Assembly: GCF_012927125.1 (NCBI RefSeq)
Contig: NZ_JABBFZ010000010.1
Location: forward strand, 166,310-230,309
DNA length: 64,000 bases
Direction of reading: 5' to 3'
Source: Paraburkholderia antibiotica
GTDB lineage: Bacteria > Pseudomonadota > Gammaproteobacteria > Burkholderiales > Burkholderiaceae
The translations under genes and the position numbers were made by a program. This document shows positions 46,624 through 56,060 of this stretch, piece after piece. How positions within the stretch are numbered: position 1 is the first letter of the stretch; each line of letters opens with the position of its first letter. A model generated the notes under the pieces. It saw only the letters and a program-made list of their open reading frames with translations. It made no database searches and had not been told where the DNA came from.

Positions 46624-47817
46624 ATGTGCACATCCTCTTCTTCGCCGGCTGCCGTGCCCGACACTCGACGCGCGCCGCTTGCCGGCGTGCGCATCCTCGA
46701 TCTGACACGGCTGCTGCCGGGGCCGGTCTGCACGCTGCATCTGGCCGACCTCGGCGCGGACGTGATCAAGATCGAGGACACCGGCGTGGGCGATTACGCG
46801 GCCGAGTCCGTGCGCAGTCTCGTGAACCGCAACAAGCGCGGCATCCGCCTCGACCTGAAGCAGGCCGACGGCGTCGCGACGCTGCTGCGTCTGTGCGAGC
46901 AGGCCGACGTGTTGATCGAGAGCTTTCGGCCCGGCGTGATGGAGCGGCTGGGCGTGGGCTATGACGCGGTGAAGGCGCGCAATCCTCGTCTCGTCTATTG
47001 CAGTCTGACCGGCTACGGGCAAACCGGTCCGTATCGCGACGCGCCCGGTCACGACATGAACTATGGCGGCTTGAGCGGCGTCGCCGATCAGATCGGTTCG
47101 CGCGATGCGGCGCCCGCGTTGTCGAACGTGCCGGTGGCAGACCTGTTGGGCGGCTCGATGACCGCGGTGATGGGCATTCTCGCCGCGCTGTTCGATGCCG
47201 CGCGCACCGGCGTGGGTCGCCATGTCGACGTCGCGATCGCCGACGGCGTGCTCGCGCACGCGGTGATTCCACTGGCCGCTGTCAACACGGCCGGACGGGC
47301 GCAGCCGGTGGGCACCGCGAAGCTGACCGGCGCGCTGCCGTGCTATGCGATGTACGCGACCGCCGATGGTCAATACCTTGCGGTGGCGGCGCTGGAGAAA
47401 AAGTTCTGGGACCGCTTCTGCGCATTGATTGGCCGCGAAGATTTGCAGGCTTCGCACATGCCGCGCGATGCGGCCGACGCGGAGCGCGTGCGCGCCGACG
47501 TGCAGCGACTCGTCGGTGCGCAGCCGCTCGCGTGGTGGACGCAGACCCTGTCCGGCAGCGACTGCTGCGTGAGCCCGGTGTTGAAGCTCGAAGACGCGCT
47601 GACCAACGAGCAGTTCGTCGCGCGCGGCATGGTGTTGCCGCAAGCGGAGAGCGGCAACGCGCGGCAATTCGCGTGTCCGGTCAAGATGAGCGGCTTCGAA
47701 TTCGCGGTGCGCTATCCGTCGCCGCAACGCGGTGAACATACCGACCAAGTGTTGCTCGCGGCCGGCTTCCGCACGGAGGAGATCGACGCATTGCGCAAGG
47801 CCGAAGCGATCGGCTGA
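46624..47817 (+). CDS. CaiB/BaiF family (class III) CoA transferase
   Basis: 397 residues. N-terminal PLAGVRILDLTRLLPGPVCTLHLADLGADVIKIE and YCSLTGYGQTGPYRDAPGHD, in which the Asp of GHD is the catalytic carboxylate of the family. Members transfer CoA between acids or racemise alpha-methylacyl-CoA esters (AMACR branch). Start ATG 46624. In this island it may activate the growth substrate or set the stereochemistry of a branched acyl-CoA before oxidation. Confidence 0.9.
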   Translation: MCTSSSSPAAVPDTRRAPLAGVRILDLTRLLPGPVCTLHLADLGADVIKIEDTGVGDYAAESVRSLVNRNKRGIRLDLKQADGVATLLRLCEQADVLIESFRPGVMERLGVGYDAVKARNPRLVYCSLTGYGQTGPYRDAPGHDMNYGGLSGVADQIGSRDAAPALSNVPVADLLGGSMTAVMGILAALFDAARTGVGRHVDVAIADGVLAHAVIPLAAVNTAGRAQPVGTAKLTGALPCYAMYATADGQYLAVAALEKKFWDRFCALIGREDLQASHMPRDAADAERVRADVQRLVGAQPLAWWTQTLSGSDCCVSPVLKLEDALTNEQFVARGMVLPQAESGNARQFACPVKMSGFEFAVRYPSPQRGEHTDQVLLAAGFRTEEIDALRKAEAIG

Positions 47818-47933
47818 GGCGATCGGCTGAACGCAGCGAGCTCCGCCGCTACGCGTTGCGCCTGTCTGCTATCGTGGCGAATCCGGCCGTCGGCGCCGGT
47901 GCGCAACGACCACGGCGGAGCGTCAATCCCGTC

Positions 47934-49025
47934 ATGCCCAGTCGTGCACCGGGGCCGCGGCATTCAGATCGAGCGAGATTATCGACGGTGGCGCAGCACA
48001 CGATTTCCATTCTCCAGGTCGACCAGATTCTGCAAGGCGCGCGCCGGCAGAACCTCGCGGTGGACACGATCCTGCGTCGCGCCGGCATCGCGCCGGAGCT
48101 GCTCGACTCGCCGCTCGCGCGCGTCACGCAGGCGCAGTATGCGGCGCTGATCCGTGCGCTGCGCCGTGCGACTCGCGACGAAATCTGGGGGCTGTGCAGC
48201 CGTCCATTGCGGCCCGGCACGTTCGTGCAACTATGCCGCCTGCTGATCCACTGCCGCACGCTCGGCGACGCGCTGCGCGGCGGCTTCGAGTTTCTTCATC
48301 TGATGCTCGACGACGCGGTGCCGCGCCTCGTCGTCGAACGGGGCATCGCATCGGTGCGCTGGGTGCCGCGCGGCGAACGCGACTCGCGTCTTGCCTACGC
48401 GGACCGCACGTTCTGCTTCTTTACATATGGACTCGCGTCGTGGCTGGTCGCGCGGCGCATTCCGGTGCAGGAACTGATGTACCGGCCTATCGATGCCGGT
48501 TGCAGCAGCGACGCCGAGCGTCTGTTCAAGGCGCCGGTGAATTACGGCCACCCGTGGGTCGGTTTTCGCTTCGAGGCGCGCTGGCTCGATCTGCCGGTCG
48601 TGCAGACGCCGCAGAGTCTCGGCGAATTTCTGCATCACGCGCCCGCGAGTCTGCTGATCAAGTATCGCGATCAAAGCAGTTTGAGCGAACGCATTCGCCG
48701 TCAATTGCGCCGACATCTGGCGGGCAATATGCCGTCGCTCGAAGCGGTCAGCGAATCGTTGTCGCTGACGCCGCAGACGCTGCGTCGCCATCTGCGCGAA
48801 GAGGGGCAGAGCTTTCAGGCGATCAAGGACGAGTTGCGGCGCGACGCCGCGCTCGAATATCTGTCGCAGCCCGAGCTGACCTTGCTCGATATCGCGAGCC
48901 GGCTCGGGTTTTCGGAGGCGAGTACGTTTCATCGCGCGTTCAAGGGATGGACGGGGCTTGCGCCGGGACTTTACCGGCAGACGCGCCTGCAGGGTGGCGA
49001 GCCGGTTGCGGGTCGAGGCTGCGGC
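47934..49025 (+). CDS. AraC family transcriptional regulator (arabinose-binding-like N-terminus)
   Basis: About 365 residues if ATG 47934 is used; the frame opens at 47856 and a GTG at 47991 is another candidate. N-terminal ligand-binding-like domain (ISILQVDQILQGARRQNLAVD, RDEIWGLCSRPLRPGTFVQL) as in the ArgR/OruR-like AraC subgroup. C-terminal double helix-turn-helix: PQTLRRHLREEGQSFQAIKDEL and DIASRLGFSEASTFHRAFKGWTG-like. It lies between the CoA transferase and the beta-oxidation genes in the same direction and probably controls the latter. The frame's stop ends at 49028. Confidence 0.85.
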
Positions 49026-49028
49026 TGA

Positions 49029-49311
49029 ATCGTTTTGCCGTTCGCGTGGCCCTCGTGCGATCCTTGTGCGGACCACTCCGTGCGCTCGTTCATCGCCTCC
49101 ACATCATTGCCTTCCTCACCGCGCGCGTCCATCGCATCCTCTCGCTAGCAACTTGATACTTTTTGCCAATCGTTTTGTTCCAAAGCGCGATTGGCAGCGT
49201 CGCGCGCGCATCGCACACTGAGTCTCACCGCATCGGCGTAACAGTAGCGTTCGCCGTCGCGGGCGCAGGTCAGTCCATCTTGCGACTCCATCGTCGAACA
49301 GGAACGAACTC
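49029..49311 (+). promoter_or_regulatory. Leader region of the beta-oxidation operon
   Basis: About 280 bases between the regulator and the thiolase gene, the only large gap before seven closely packed genes. A slightly AT-richer patch (CTTGATACTTTTTGCCAATCG, split near 49,150-49,170) is the best promoter candidate. An operator for the AraC regulator is expected here but I could not define repeats. Confidence 0.35.
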
Positions 49312-50520
49312 ATGACCCAGATGAAAAGAGCCGTGCATGTCGTCGGTGTCGGCATGATTCCCTTCACCAAGCCAGGCGCGAGCGATCCTTATCACGTGAT
49401 GGGCGCGCGCGCCGCGCAACTCGCACTCGACGACGCCGCGCTCGATTACGCCGAAATCCAGCAAGCGTACGTCGGCTACGTGTACGGCGATTCCACCGCC
49501 GGCCAGGCGGCGCTCTACGGTGTCGGCCTGACCGGCATTCCGGTCTTCAACGTCAACAACAACTGCTCGACCGGCTCCAGCGCATTGTTCCTCGCGCGCC
49601 AGGCCGTCGAGAGCGGCATGGTCGAATGCGCGCTCGCGCTCGGCTTCGAGCAGATGGTGCCGGGCGCGCTGAAGGGAGCGTACGACGACCGGCCGTCGCC
49701 GATGGCGCGCTTCGTCGACGCGATGACCGCGCACCAGGATTATCGTCAGGACGCGCCGCGCGCCGCGCAGTTTTTTGGCGGCGCGGGGCTCGACTACATG
49801 AAGAAGCACGGCATTCGCGCCGACACGTTCGGCCGCATCTCGGTGAAGGCGCGCCAGCACGCGGCGCGCAATCCGCTCGCGGTGTTCCGTCAGACGCTGA
49901 CGCTCGACGAGGTGATGGCATCGCCCGCCGTGTTCGGTCCGCTGACGCGTTTCCAATGCTGCCCGCCCACGTGCGGCGCGGCTGCGGCGATCGTCTGTTC
50001 GGCCGACTTCGCGCGCCACCACAAGCTCGACATGCGCGTGACGATTGCCGCGCAGGCGATGACCACCGACACGCGCAGCACCTTCGACAGCGACGACATG
50101 TGCAGGGTGGTCGGCTACGACATGACGGTGGCTGCATCGAAGCAGGTCTACGAGGCGGCCGGCATCGGCCCCGAAGATCTTGACGTGGTCGAGCTGCACG
50201 ACTGCTTCAGCGCCAACGAACTGATCACCTACGAAGCGCTCGGCCTCACGCCCGAGGGCACGGCCGAACGTTTCATCCTCGATGGCGATAACACTTACGG
50301 CGGGCGTGTCGTCACCAATCCGTCGGGCGGGCTGCTGTCGAAGGGGCATCCGCTCGGCGCGACCGGTCTCGCGCAATGCGCGGAGCTGGTGTGGCAACTG
50401 CGCGGCGATGCGGAGCAGCGTCAGGTGGAAGGGGCGCGGCTCGCACTGCAACATAACCTGGGGTTGGGCGGCGCGTGCGTCGTCACGCTGTACCAGGCCG
50501 CGCAAGGGAGCCGCCGATGA
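49312..50520 (+). CDS. Thiolase / acetyl-CoA acetyltransferase (SCP2-type)
   Basis: 402 residues. Nucleophile Cys in FNVNNNCSTGSSALFLA (near residue 84), HDCFSANELITYEALGL, and GHPLGATGLAQCAEL near the C-terminus, the marks of the lipid-transfer/SCP2-thiolase branch. It would cleave 3-ketoacyl-CoA in the last step of a beta-oxidation round. No DUF35 partner is next to it, unlike some steroid aldolases of this branch. Ends overlapping the next gene (ATGA). Confidence 0.92.
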   Translation: MTQMKRAVHVVGVGMIPFTKPGASDPYHVMGARAAQLALDDAALDYAEIQQAYVGYVYGDSTAGQAALYGVGLTGIPVFNVNNNCSTGSSALFLARQAVESGMVECALALGFEQMVPGALKGAYDDRPSPMARFVDAMTAHQDYRQDAPRAAQFFGGAGLDYMKKHGIRADTFGRISVKARQHAARNPLAVFRQTLTLDEVMASPAVFGPLTRFQCCPPTCGAAAAIVCSADFARHHKLDMRVTIAAQAMTTDTRSTFDSDDMCRVVGYDMTVAASKQVYEAAGIGPEDLDVVELHDCFSANELITYEALGLTPEGTAERFILDGDNTYGGRVVTNPSGGLLSKGHPLGATGLAQCAELVWQLRGDAEQRQVEGARLALQHNLGLGGACVVTLYQAAQGSRR

Positions 50521-50972
50521 TCGACCGACGTTTTATCGGCCACGAACTGGCGCCGTTCAGCGTGCCGGTCGAAGCAGGGCGGCTGCGCTTCTTCGCGAAG
50601 GCGACCGGTCAGCGCGATCCGGTCTACAGCGACGAAGCCGTCGCGCGCGCGGCCGGCCATCCGCATCTGCCTGTGCCACCGACTTTCCTGTTCTGCCTGG
50701 AGATGGAAGCGCCGAATCCGGCCGCGATCCGCGAACTGCTCGGCATGGACTTCCGCAATCTGCTGCACGGCGAGCAAGGCTTCACGTATCACGCGCTCGC
50801 GTATGCGGGCGATACGCTGACCTTCCGCCAGCGTATCGACGATATCTACGACAAGAAGGGCGGCGCGCTCGAATTCGTCGTGCGCAAGACCGAGGTCAGC
50901 AACCAGCACGGCGAGCGCGTGGCCGAACTGCGCTGCGTGACGGTAATTCGTCATCCTGAGGAACTGATATGA
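50517..50972 (+). CDS. MaoC-like dehydratase, N-terminal type (FAS1-like)
   Basis: 151 residues from ATG 50517, which overlaps the thiolase stop. Hot-dog fold with RFFAKATGQRDPVYSDEAVARAAGH, PVPPTFLFCLEME and EQGFTYHALAYAGDTLTF. It lacks the Asp/His catalytic pair of the full hydratase motif, so it is probably the non-catalytic partner of the next gene, as in two-subunit hydratases. Confidence 0.85.
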   Translation: MIDRRFIGHELAPFSVPVEAGRLRFFAKATGQRDPVYSDEAVARAAGHPHLPVPPTFLFCLEMEAPNPAAIRELLGMDFRNLLHGEQGFTYHALAYAGDTLTFRQRIDDIYDKKGGALEFVVRKTEVSNQHGERVAELRCVTVIRHPEELI

Positions 50973-51421
50973 GCGCACCTTATGCCGAAGCCAGCGCGCT
51001 GAAGGTCGGCGACGCGCTGCCGTCGTTCGAGACCGAGCCGCTTTCGCGCCTGACGCTCGCGCTCTATTGCGGCGCGTCGGGCGACCACAATCCGATCCAC
51101 GTCGACAGCGATTTCGCGCGCGCGGCCGGGGTGCCGGACGTGTTCGTGCACGGCATGCTGTCGATGGCGTGGCTCGGCCGGCTGATGACCAACTGGGTGC
51201 CGCAGTCCGCGCTGCGCGAACTGAGCGTGCGCTTCGTTGCGATCACGCGGGTCGGCGAGCGCATCACCTGCGCTGGTCGCGTGACAGGATGGCAGGAACA
51301 TGCGGGCGAACGCTGTGCGCGCGTCGAGATCACGACCACCAACCAGCACGGTGAACCGCGCCTGAGCGGCGAAGCACTGGTCGCGCTCGGCCGTCATGGA
51401 TCGAATGATCCGATCAAATAA
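50969..51421 (+). CDS. MaoC-like enoyl-CoA hydratase
   Basis: 150 residues, starting within the previous stop. Hydratase-2 motif with Asp and His: YCGASGDHNPIHVDSDFARAAG, then VFVHGMLSMAWLGRLM. Together with the preceding gene it would form a heteromeric hydratase adding water to the 2-enoyl-CoA. Ends 14 bases before the dehydrogenase. Confidence 0.9.
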   Translation: MSAPYAEASALKVGDALPSFETEPLSRLTLALYCGASGDHNPIHVDSDFARAAGVPDVFVHGMLSMAWLGRLMTNWVPQSALRELSVRFVAITRVGERITCAGRVTGWQEHAGERCARVEITTTNQHGEPRLSGEALVALGRHGSNDPIK

Positions 51422-51435
51422 CTCAGGATACCGAC

Positions 51436-52263
51436 ATGAATCGCAAACTCGAAGGTAAGGTCGCGCTCGTTTCCGGTTCCGGCCGCGGCATCGGCCGCGA
51501 AATCGCCCGTAAGCTCGCGAGCGAAGGTGCGCGCGTGGTCGTCAACGATCTCGACGCGGCGCCGGCCGAACAGACCGTCGCCGACATTCGCGCGGCCGGT
51601 GGCGAGGCCGTTGCGTGTGCCGGCAGCGTGACCGACGCGGGCTTCGCCGAGCGTTTCGTCGCGACCGCGCTGGAAAGCTTCGGCGGTCTCGACATCATCG
51701 TCAACAACGCTGGCTATACGTGGGACAACGTCGTGCAGAAGATGAGCGACGAGCAATGGGACGCGATTCTCGCGGTCCACCTCACGGCGCCGTTCCGGAT
51801 CCTGCGCGCGGCCTCCGGCTTTATTCGCGAAGCGGCGAAGCGCGAAATGGAAGCAGGTACGCCGGTGTTTCGCAAGGTCGTGAACATTTCGTCGACCTCG
51901 GGCGTGTACGGCAACGCGGGTCAGGCGAACTACGCGGCCGCGAAGGCCGGCATCAACGGCCTCACGCGTGCGATGGCGAAGGAGTGGGGCCGCTACAAGG
52001 TCAACGTGAACAGCGTCGCATTCGGGCTCATCATGACGCGCCTGACCGAAGCGTCGGCCGATGCGGACGCGAGCATCGATATCGCCGGTCAGCAGATCAA
52101 GGTCGGCGTGAACCCGCAGGTGCTGAAGAATGCCGAAGCGAGCATTCCGCTCGGTCGCGGCGGCACGCCCGAGGAAGCGGCGGGCGCGGTCTACATGTTC
52201 TGCATTCCCGAGTCCAACTACGTCAGCGGCCAGGTGCTGGTCTGCGGCGGCGGTCGACCCTGA
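51436..52263 (+). CDS. SDR family 3-hydroxyacyl-CoA dehydrogenase (FabG-like)
   Basis: 275 residues. Cofactor site GSGRGIGREIARKLASEGA, NNAG in DIIVNNAGYTWDN, active-site Ser in NISSTSGVYGN and YAAAKAG (Tyr-x-x-x-Lys). C-terminus PESNYVSGQVLVCGGGRP. NAD(P)-dependent oxidation of a hydroxyl, most likely the 3-hydroxyacyl-CoA made by the MaoC pair. Confidence 0.9.
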   Translation: MNRKLEGKVALVSGSGRGIGREIARKLASEGARVVVNDLDAAPAEQTVADIRAAGGEAVACAGSVTDAGFAERFVATALESFGGLDIIVNNAGYTWDNVVQKMSDEQWDAILAVHLTAPFRILRAASGFIREAAKREMEAGTPVFRKVVNISSTSGVYGNAGQANYAAAKAGINGLTRAMAKEWGRYKVNVNSVAFGLIMTRLTEASADADASIDIAGQQIKVGVNPQVLKNAEASIPLGRGGTPEEAAGAVYMFCIPESNYVSGQVLVCGGGRP

Positions 52264-52276
52264 ACGCGGGAGTCCC

Positions 52277-53428
52277 ATGGAAAACGTACTGACTTTCCCG
52301 CGCACGGTGTTTCGCGACGATCACGAGATGTTTCGCAGCACCGTGCGGCGCTTTATCGAACGCGAGTGCAAGCCGCGTCAGAGCCAGTGGGATCGCGACG
52401 GCAAGGTCGATCGCGAAACGTGGCTGAAGGCGGGGCGCGAAGGGTTGCTGTGCACGTCGATCGATCCCGAATGGGGCGGCGCGGGCGGCGACTTCGGCCA
52501 CTGCGCGGTGTTGCAGGAAGAGCTCGCGTATGCGGGCATCAGCGGGCCGGGCTTCAATCTGCATTCGGACATCATCGCGCCGTACTTGCAGCGTCTCGGC
52601 ACCGACGAACAGAAGCGCCGCTGGCTGCCGGGCTGCGCGAGCGGCGCGACGATTCTCGCCATCGCGATGAGCGAGCCCGGCGCGGGCAGCGACCTGAAGG
52701 CGATCCGCACGACCGCGCGACGCGACGGCGACGAATACGTGATCAACGGCGCGAAGACCTTCATCTCGAACGGTCTGAATTGCGACCTCGTCGTGGTGGT
52801 CGCGAAGACCGAGCCGGAACTCGGCGCGAAGGGCGTGTCGCTACTGGTGGTCGAAGCCGAACGCGCGGGTTTTCGCCGTGGCCGCAAGCTCGACAAGATG
52901 GGCCAGCAGGCGGCCGACACCGCCGAGCTGTTCTTCGACGACGTGCGCGTGCCGGTCGCCAATCTGCTCGGCGAGGAAAACCAGGGCTTCGGCTATCTGA
53001 TGCAGGAGCTGGCGCAGGAGCGCTTCACGATTGCGATTGCCGCTGCCGCGAAGCTCGAAGCGATGCTCGACGAAACCATCCGCTACACGAAAGAGCGCAT
53101 CGTGTTCGGCAAGCCGCTGTTCGACATGCAGAATACGCGCTTCAGGCTCGCCGAGATCAAGACCCGCGCGACCGCGATGCGCATGATGGTCGACCAGTAT
53201 CTCGGCGAGCATATGCGCCGCAAGCTGAGCGTGCAGGAGGCTGCGATCGCGAAGCTGTATTGCACCGAGGAACTCGGCCGCGCGCTCGACGAACTGCTGC
53301 AGCTGTACGGCGGCTACGGCTACATGATGGAGTATCCGATCTGCCGGGCCTTCGTGGACTCGCGCGTGAATCGCATCTACGGCGGTACCAGCGAGGTGAT
53401 GAAGGAGGTCATTTCGCGCAGTCTCTGA
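52277..53428 (+). CDS. Acyl-CoA dehydrogenase
   Basis: 383 residues from ATG 52277 (MENVLTFPRTVFRDDHEMFR) after GGAG; the open frame starts earlier but overlaps the previous gene. AMSEPGAGSDLKAI, the flavin region, QNTRFRLAEIKTRATAMRMMV and LLQLYGGYGYMMEYPICRAF are standard; the catalytic base is expected near the C-terminal YGGTSEVMKEVI. It makes the first C=C bond of the cycle. Electron-transfer flavoprotein genes are not in the window. Confidence 0.93.
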   Translation: MENVLTFPRTVFRDDHEMFRSTVRRFIERECKPRQSQWDRDGKVDRETWLKAGREGLLCTSIDPEWGGAGGDFGHCAVLQEELAYAGISGPGFNLHSDIIAPYLQRLGTDEQKRRWLPGCASGATILAIAMSEPGAGSDLKAIRTTARRDGDEYVINGAKTFISNGLNCDLVVVVAKTEPELGAKGVSLLVVEAERAGFRRGRKLDKMGQQAADTAELFFDDVRVPVANLLGEENQGFGYLMQELAQERFTIAIAAAAKLEAMLDETIRYTKERIVFGKPLFDMQNTRFRLAEIKTRATAMRMMVDQYLGEHMRRKLSVQEAAIAKLYCTEELGRALDELLQLYGGYGYMMEYPICRAFVDSRVNRIYGGTSEVMKEVISRSL

Positions 53429-53493
53429 GGGCGTAAGGTCACGCGTTGCTCCGCCCGGCCGCATCCAGAATAAGCATGGAGAAGACAGACGAC

Positions 53494-55188
53494 ATGCCGT
53501 ACGTACATCACCGTTTCTGGCCCAAGGGCCTGCCGCACGCGATCCGGATTCCGCAGGTCTCGTTGACGCATTACCTCGAAGTCGCGGCTGCGCGTTTCCC
53601 CGACAAGCCCGCGATCGTCTTCGGTGGCAACGCGCTCACTTATGCGCGGCTGCGCGAGCGTGTCGATGCGCTTGCCGGTTATCTGCGCGAATGCGTCGGC
53701 GTGCAGCCCGGCGACCGGGTGCTGCTGTTGAGCCAGAACTGTCCGCAATTCACCACCGCTTACTACGGCATCATGCGTGCGGGCGCGGTGGTCGTGCCGG
53801 TCAACGCGATGAGCACGACGGCGGAGTTGCGCTACTTCATCGACAACAGCGGCGCGCGCGTGGCGATCTGTGCGCAGGAGCTGCTGTCGCAATTGCAGCC
53901 GCTGGTGGCCGATGAATCCGGGCTGGCGAGCGTGCTGGTCTACGCGTATAGCGACGCGCTCGCCGCGAGGGATGAAGACAATGACGACGGCGAGCGCGAC
54001 GCGCTGCCCGAGGTCGTGCGTGCGCCGCGCGAGGCACTGACGGCAACGGGACTCGTGGACTTCGAAGCGGCGCTCGCACGCGGGCTTGCGCCGCCGTCCT
54101 CGCTCCCCGCCGCCGACGACCTGTGCGTGCTGCCCTATACGTCGGGCACGACCGGCAATCCGAAGGGCTGCATGCACACGCATGCGACGATGCTGGCTTC
54201 GTCGGTGGCATCGCAATTGTGGCGCGGTTTTCACGCGGAGTCGGTGTTTCTCGCAGTGGCGCCGCTGTTTCATATGCTCGGCATGCAGAACGCGATGAAT
54301 CTGCCGATCACGCTCGGCGCCACCGTCGTGATGATGCCACGCTGGAATCCGGCGCTCGCCGCGCGTCTGATCGAGCGGCATCGCGTGTCGGTGTGGGCGG
54401 CCGCGCCGGCCATGTTGATCGATTTCTTCGCGATGCCCGACGCGCAGCAGCGCGATCTGCACAGTCTCGCGGTGCTTTCCGGCGGCGGCGCGGCGATGCC
54501 GGAATCGGTCGCGGCGATGCTGCAAACGCGTTTCGGCATCGTCTATAACGAAGCGTATGGCTTGACCGAGACCGCGTCGTTTCTGCATGCGAATCCGCTG
54601 CTGCGCGCGAAGCGGCAGTGCCTCGGCGTGCCGACCCAGAGTGTGGAGTCGCGCGTGGTCGATCCCGTCACGCTCGAAGAGTTGCCGCCCGGTGAGCTCG
54701 GCGAACTGGTCACGCATGGGCCGCAGGTGATGCGCGGCTATTGGCGCGATCCCGGCGCGGATCGCGCGGCGTTTTTCGAACGCGACGGCAAGCGCTTTTT
54801 TCGCACCGGCGATCTGGTGGCGGTCGACGAGGACGGCTACTTCTTCATGCGCGACCGGCTCAAGCGGATGATCAACGCATCCGGCTACAAGGTCTGGCCG
54901 GCCGAGGTCGAGAATGCGATGTACGGGCATCCGGCGGTGCACGAGGCGTGCGTGATCGGCGTGGCCGATCCGCGCGCCGGCGAGACCGTGAAGGCGCTGA
55001 TCGTGCTGAAGCCGGAGTTTCACGGCCAGGTGTCGGAGCAGCAGATCATCGACTGGAGCCGCGAGCATATGGCGGTGTACAAGGCGCCGCGGATCGTCGA
55101 GTTTCTCGAACGGCTGCCGAAATCGGGCACCGGCAAGATTCTCTGGCGCGAGTTGCAGGACGCGCACCGCAACGTGCCCTCGCGTTAA
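53494..55188 (+). CDS. Acyl-CoA synthetase (AMP-forming)
   Basis: 564 residues from ATG 53494, with GGAGA upstream; ATG 53476 is an alternative. P-loop YTSGTTGNPKGCMHTH, YGLTETAS, RTGDLVAVDEDGYFFMRDRLKRM and the C-terminal Lys in PKSGTGKILW are all present. Long- or medium-chain/aryl acid specificity cannot be read from sequence. It would activate the free acid for this pathway. Confidence 0.92.
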   Translation: MPYVHHRFWPKGLPHAIRIPQVSLTHYLEVAAARFPDKPAIVFGGNALTYARLRERVDALAGYLRECVGVQPGDRVLLLSQNCPQFTTAYYGIMRAGAVVVPVNAMSTTAELRYFIDNSGARVAICAQELLSQLQPLVADESGLASVLVYAYSDALAARDEDNDDGERDALPEVVRAPREALTATGLVDFEAALARGLAPPSSLPAADDLCVLPYTSGTTGNPKGCMHTHATMLASSVASQLWRGFHAESVFLAVAPLFHMLGMQNAMNLPITLGATVVMMPRWNPALAARLIERHRVSVWAAAPAMLIDFFAMPDAQQRDLHSLAVLSGGGAAMPESVAAMLQTRFGIVYNEAYGLTETASFLHANPLLRAKRQCLGVPTQSVESRVVDPVTLEELPPGELGELVTHGPQVMRGYWRDPGADRAAFFERDGKRFFRTGDLVAVDEDGYFFMRDRLKRMINASGYKVWPAEVENAMYGHPAVHEACVIGVADPRAGETVKALIVLKPEFHGQVSEQQIIDWSREHMAVYKAPRIVEFLERLPKSGTGKILWRELQDAHRNVPSR

Positions 55189-55228
55189 TTCGCGTAACGC
55201 TACTTTATCGGAACAAACAGGAGACGCG

Positions 55229-56020
55229 ATGTCGATCGATCACTATCAGGACGCGACGGTGTTCGTCGCGGGCGGCAGCAGCGGCATCAACCTCGGGATT
55301 GCGAAGGCGTTTGCCGAACGCGGCGCGCGCGTGGCGATCGCCAGCCGCTCGGCCGAGCGCGTGCAAACGGCGGTGCGGGAGTTGCAATCGCTTGGCACGC
55401 AGGCATTGGGCTTTTCCGCCGACGTGCGCGATGCCGATGCGATCGCCGCCGCGCTCGCGCAGGCGCACGACGCGTTCGGCCCGATCGACGTGCTGGTGTC
55501 CGGCGCGGCCGGCAACTTCGTCGCACCGGCGCTCGGCATGTCGGCGCGCGGCTTTCGCACGGTGGTCGATATCGATCTGAACGGCACGTTTCATGTGCTG
55601 CGTGCCGCGCACGAGTATCTGCGCAAGCCCGGCGCGTCGGTGCTGAATATTTCGGCTTCCCAGGCATTCAATCCGACGCCGTATCAGGCGCACGTGTGCG
55701 CGGCGAAGGCCGGCGTCGACATGCTGACGCGCGTGCTGGCGATGGAGTGGGGCGTCGACGGCATTCGCGTGAATTCGATCGTGCCCGGACCGATCGCCGA
55801 CACCGAAGGCGTGCGCCGGCTCGTGCCGACGCCGGAGGCGCGCGCGAAGATGGAGGCGTTGATTCCGCTGCGGCGCTTCGGTTCGACCGACGAAGTCGCG
55901 GACCTCGCGTTGTTCCTGAGTTCGCCGCGCGCGCGTTTTATTACCGGCACGGTGATTCCGGTCGACGGCGGCATCTCACTGACCGGCAGCCGCGACCTGA
56001 GCGCGGCGCTGACCTGGTGA
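55229..56020 (+). CDS. SDR family oxidoreductase, 2,4-dienoyl-CoA reductase-like
   Basis: 263 residues; ATG after AGGAG. Cofactor loop AGGSSGINLGIAKAFAERGA, VSGAAGNFVAPALGMSARGF (the AAGNF stretch is typical of dienoyl-CoA reductases and related SDRs), NISASQAF and C-terminus TGTVIPVDGGISLTG. The usual active-site Tyr reads YQAHVCAAKAG, i.e. Tyr is shifted from the standard Y-x-x-x-K, leaving Lys in CAAKAG, as in the dienoyl reductase group. Probably handles unsaturated intermediates. Confidence 0.88.
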   Translation: MSIDHYQDATVFVAGGSSGINLGIAKAFAERGARVAIASRSAERVQTAVRELQSLGTQALGFSADVRDADAIAAALAQAHDAFGPIDVLVSGAAGNFVAPALGMSARGFRTVVDIDLNGTFHVLRAAHEYLRKPGASVLNISASQAFNPTPYQAHVCAAKAGVDMLTRVLAMEWGVDGIRVNSIVPGPIADTEGVRRLVPTPEARAKMEALIPLRRFGSTDEVADLALFLSSPRARFITGTVIPVDGGISLTGSRDLSAALTW

Positions 56021-56060
56021 TCCCACGGAGTCCACTGAACTTGCGACGCCTGACGGTCGC

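Noticed and set aside
53377..55167. 596-codon minus-strand frame over the acyl-CoA synthetase
   Set aside because: Antisense shadow; rich in Arg and His, with no recognisable motif.
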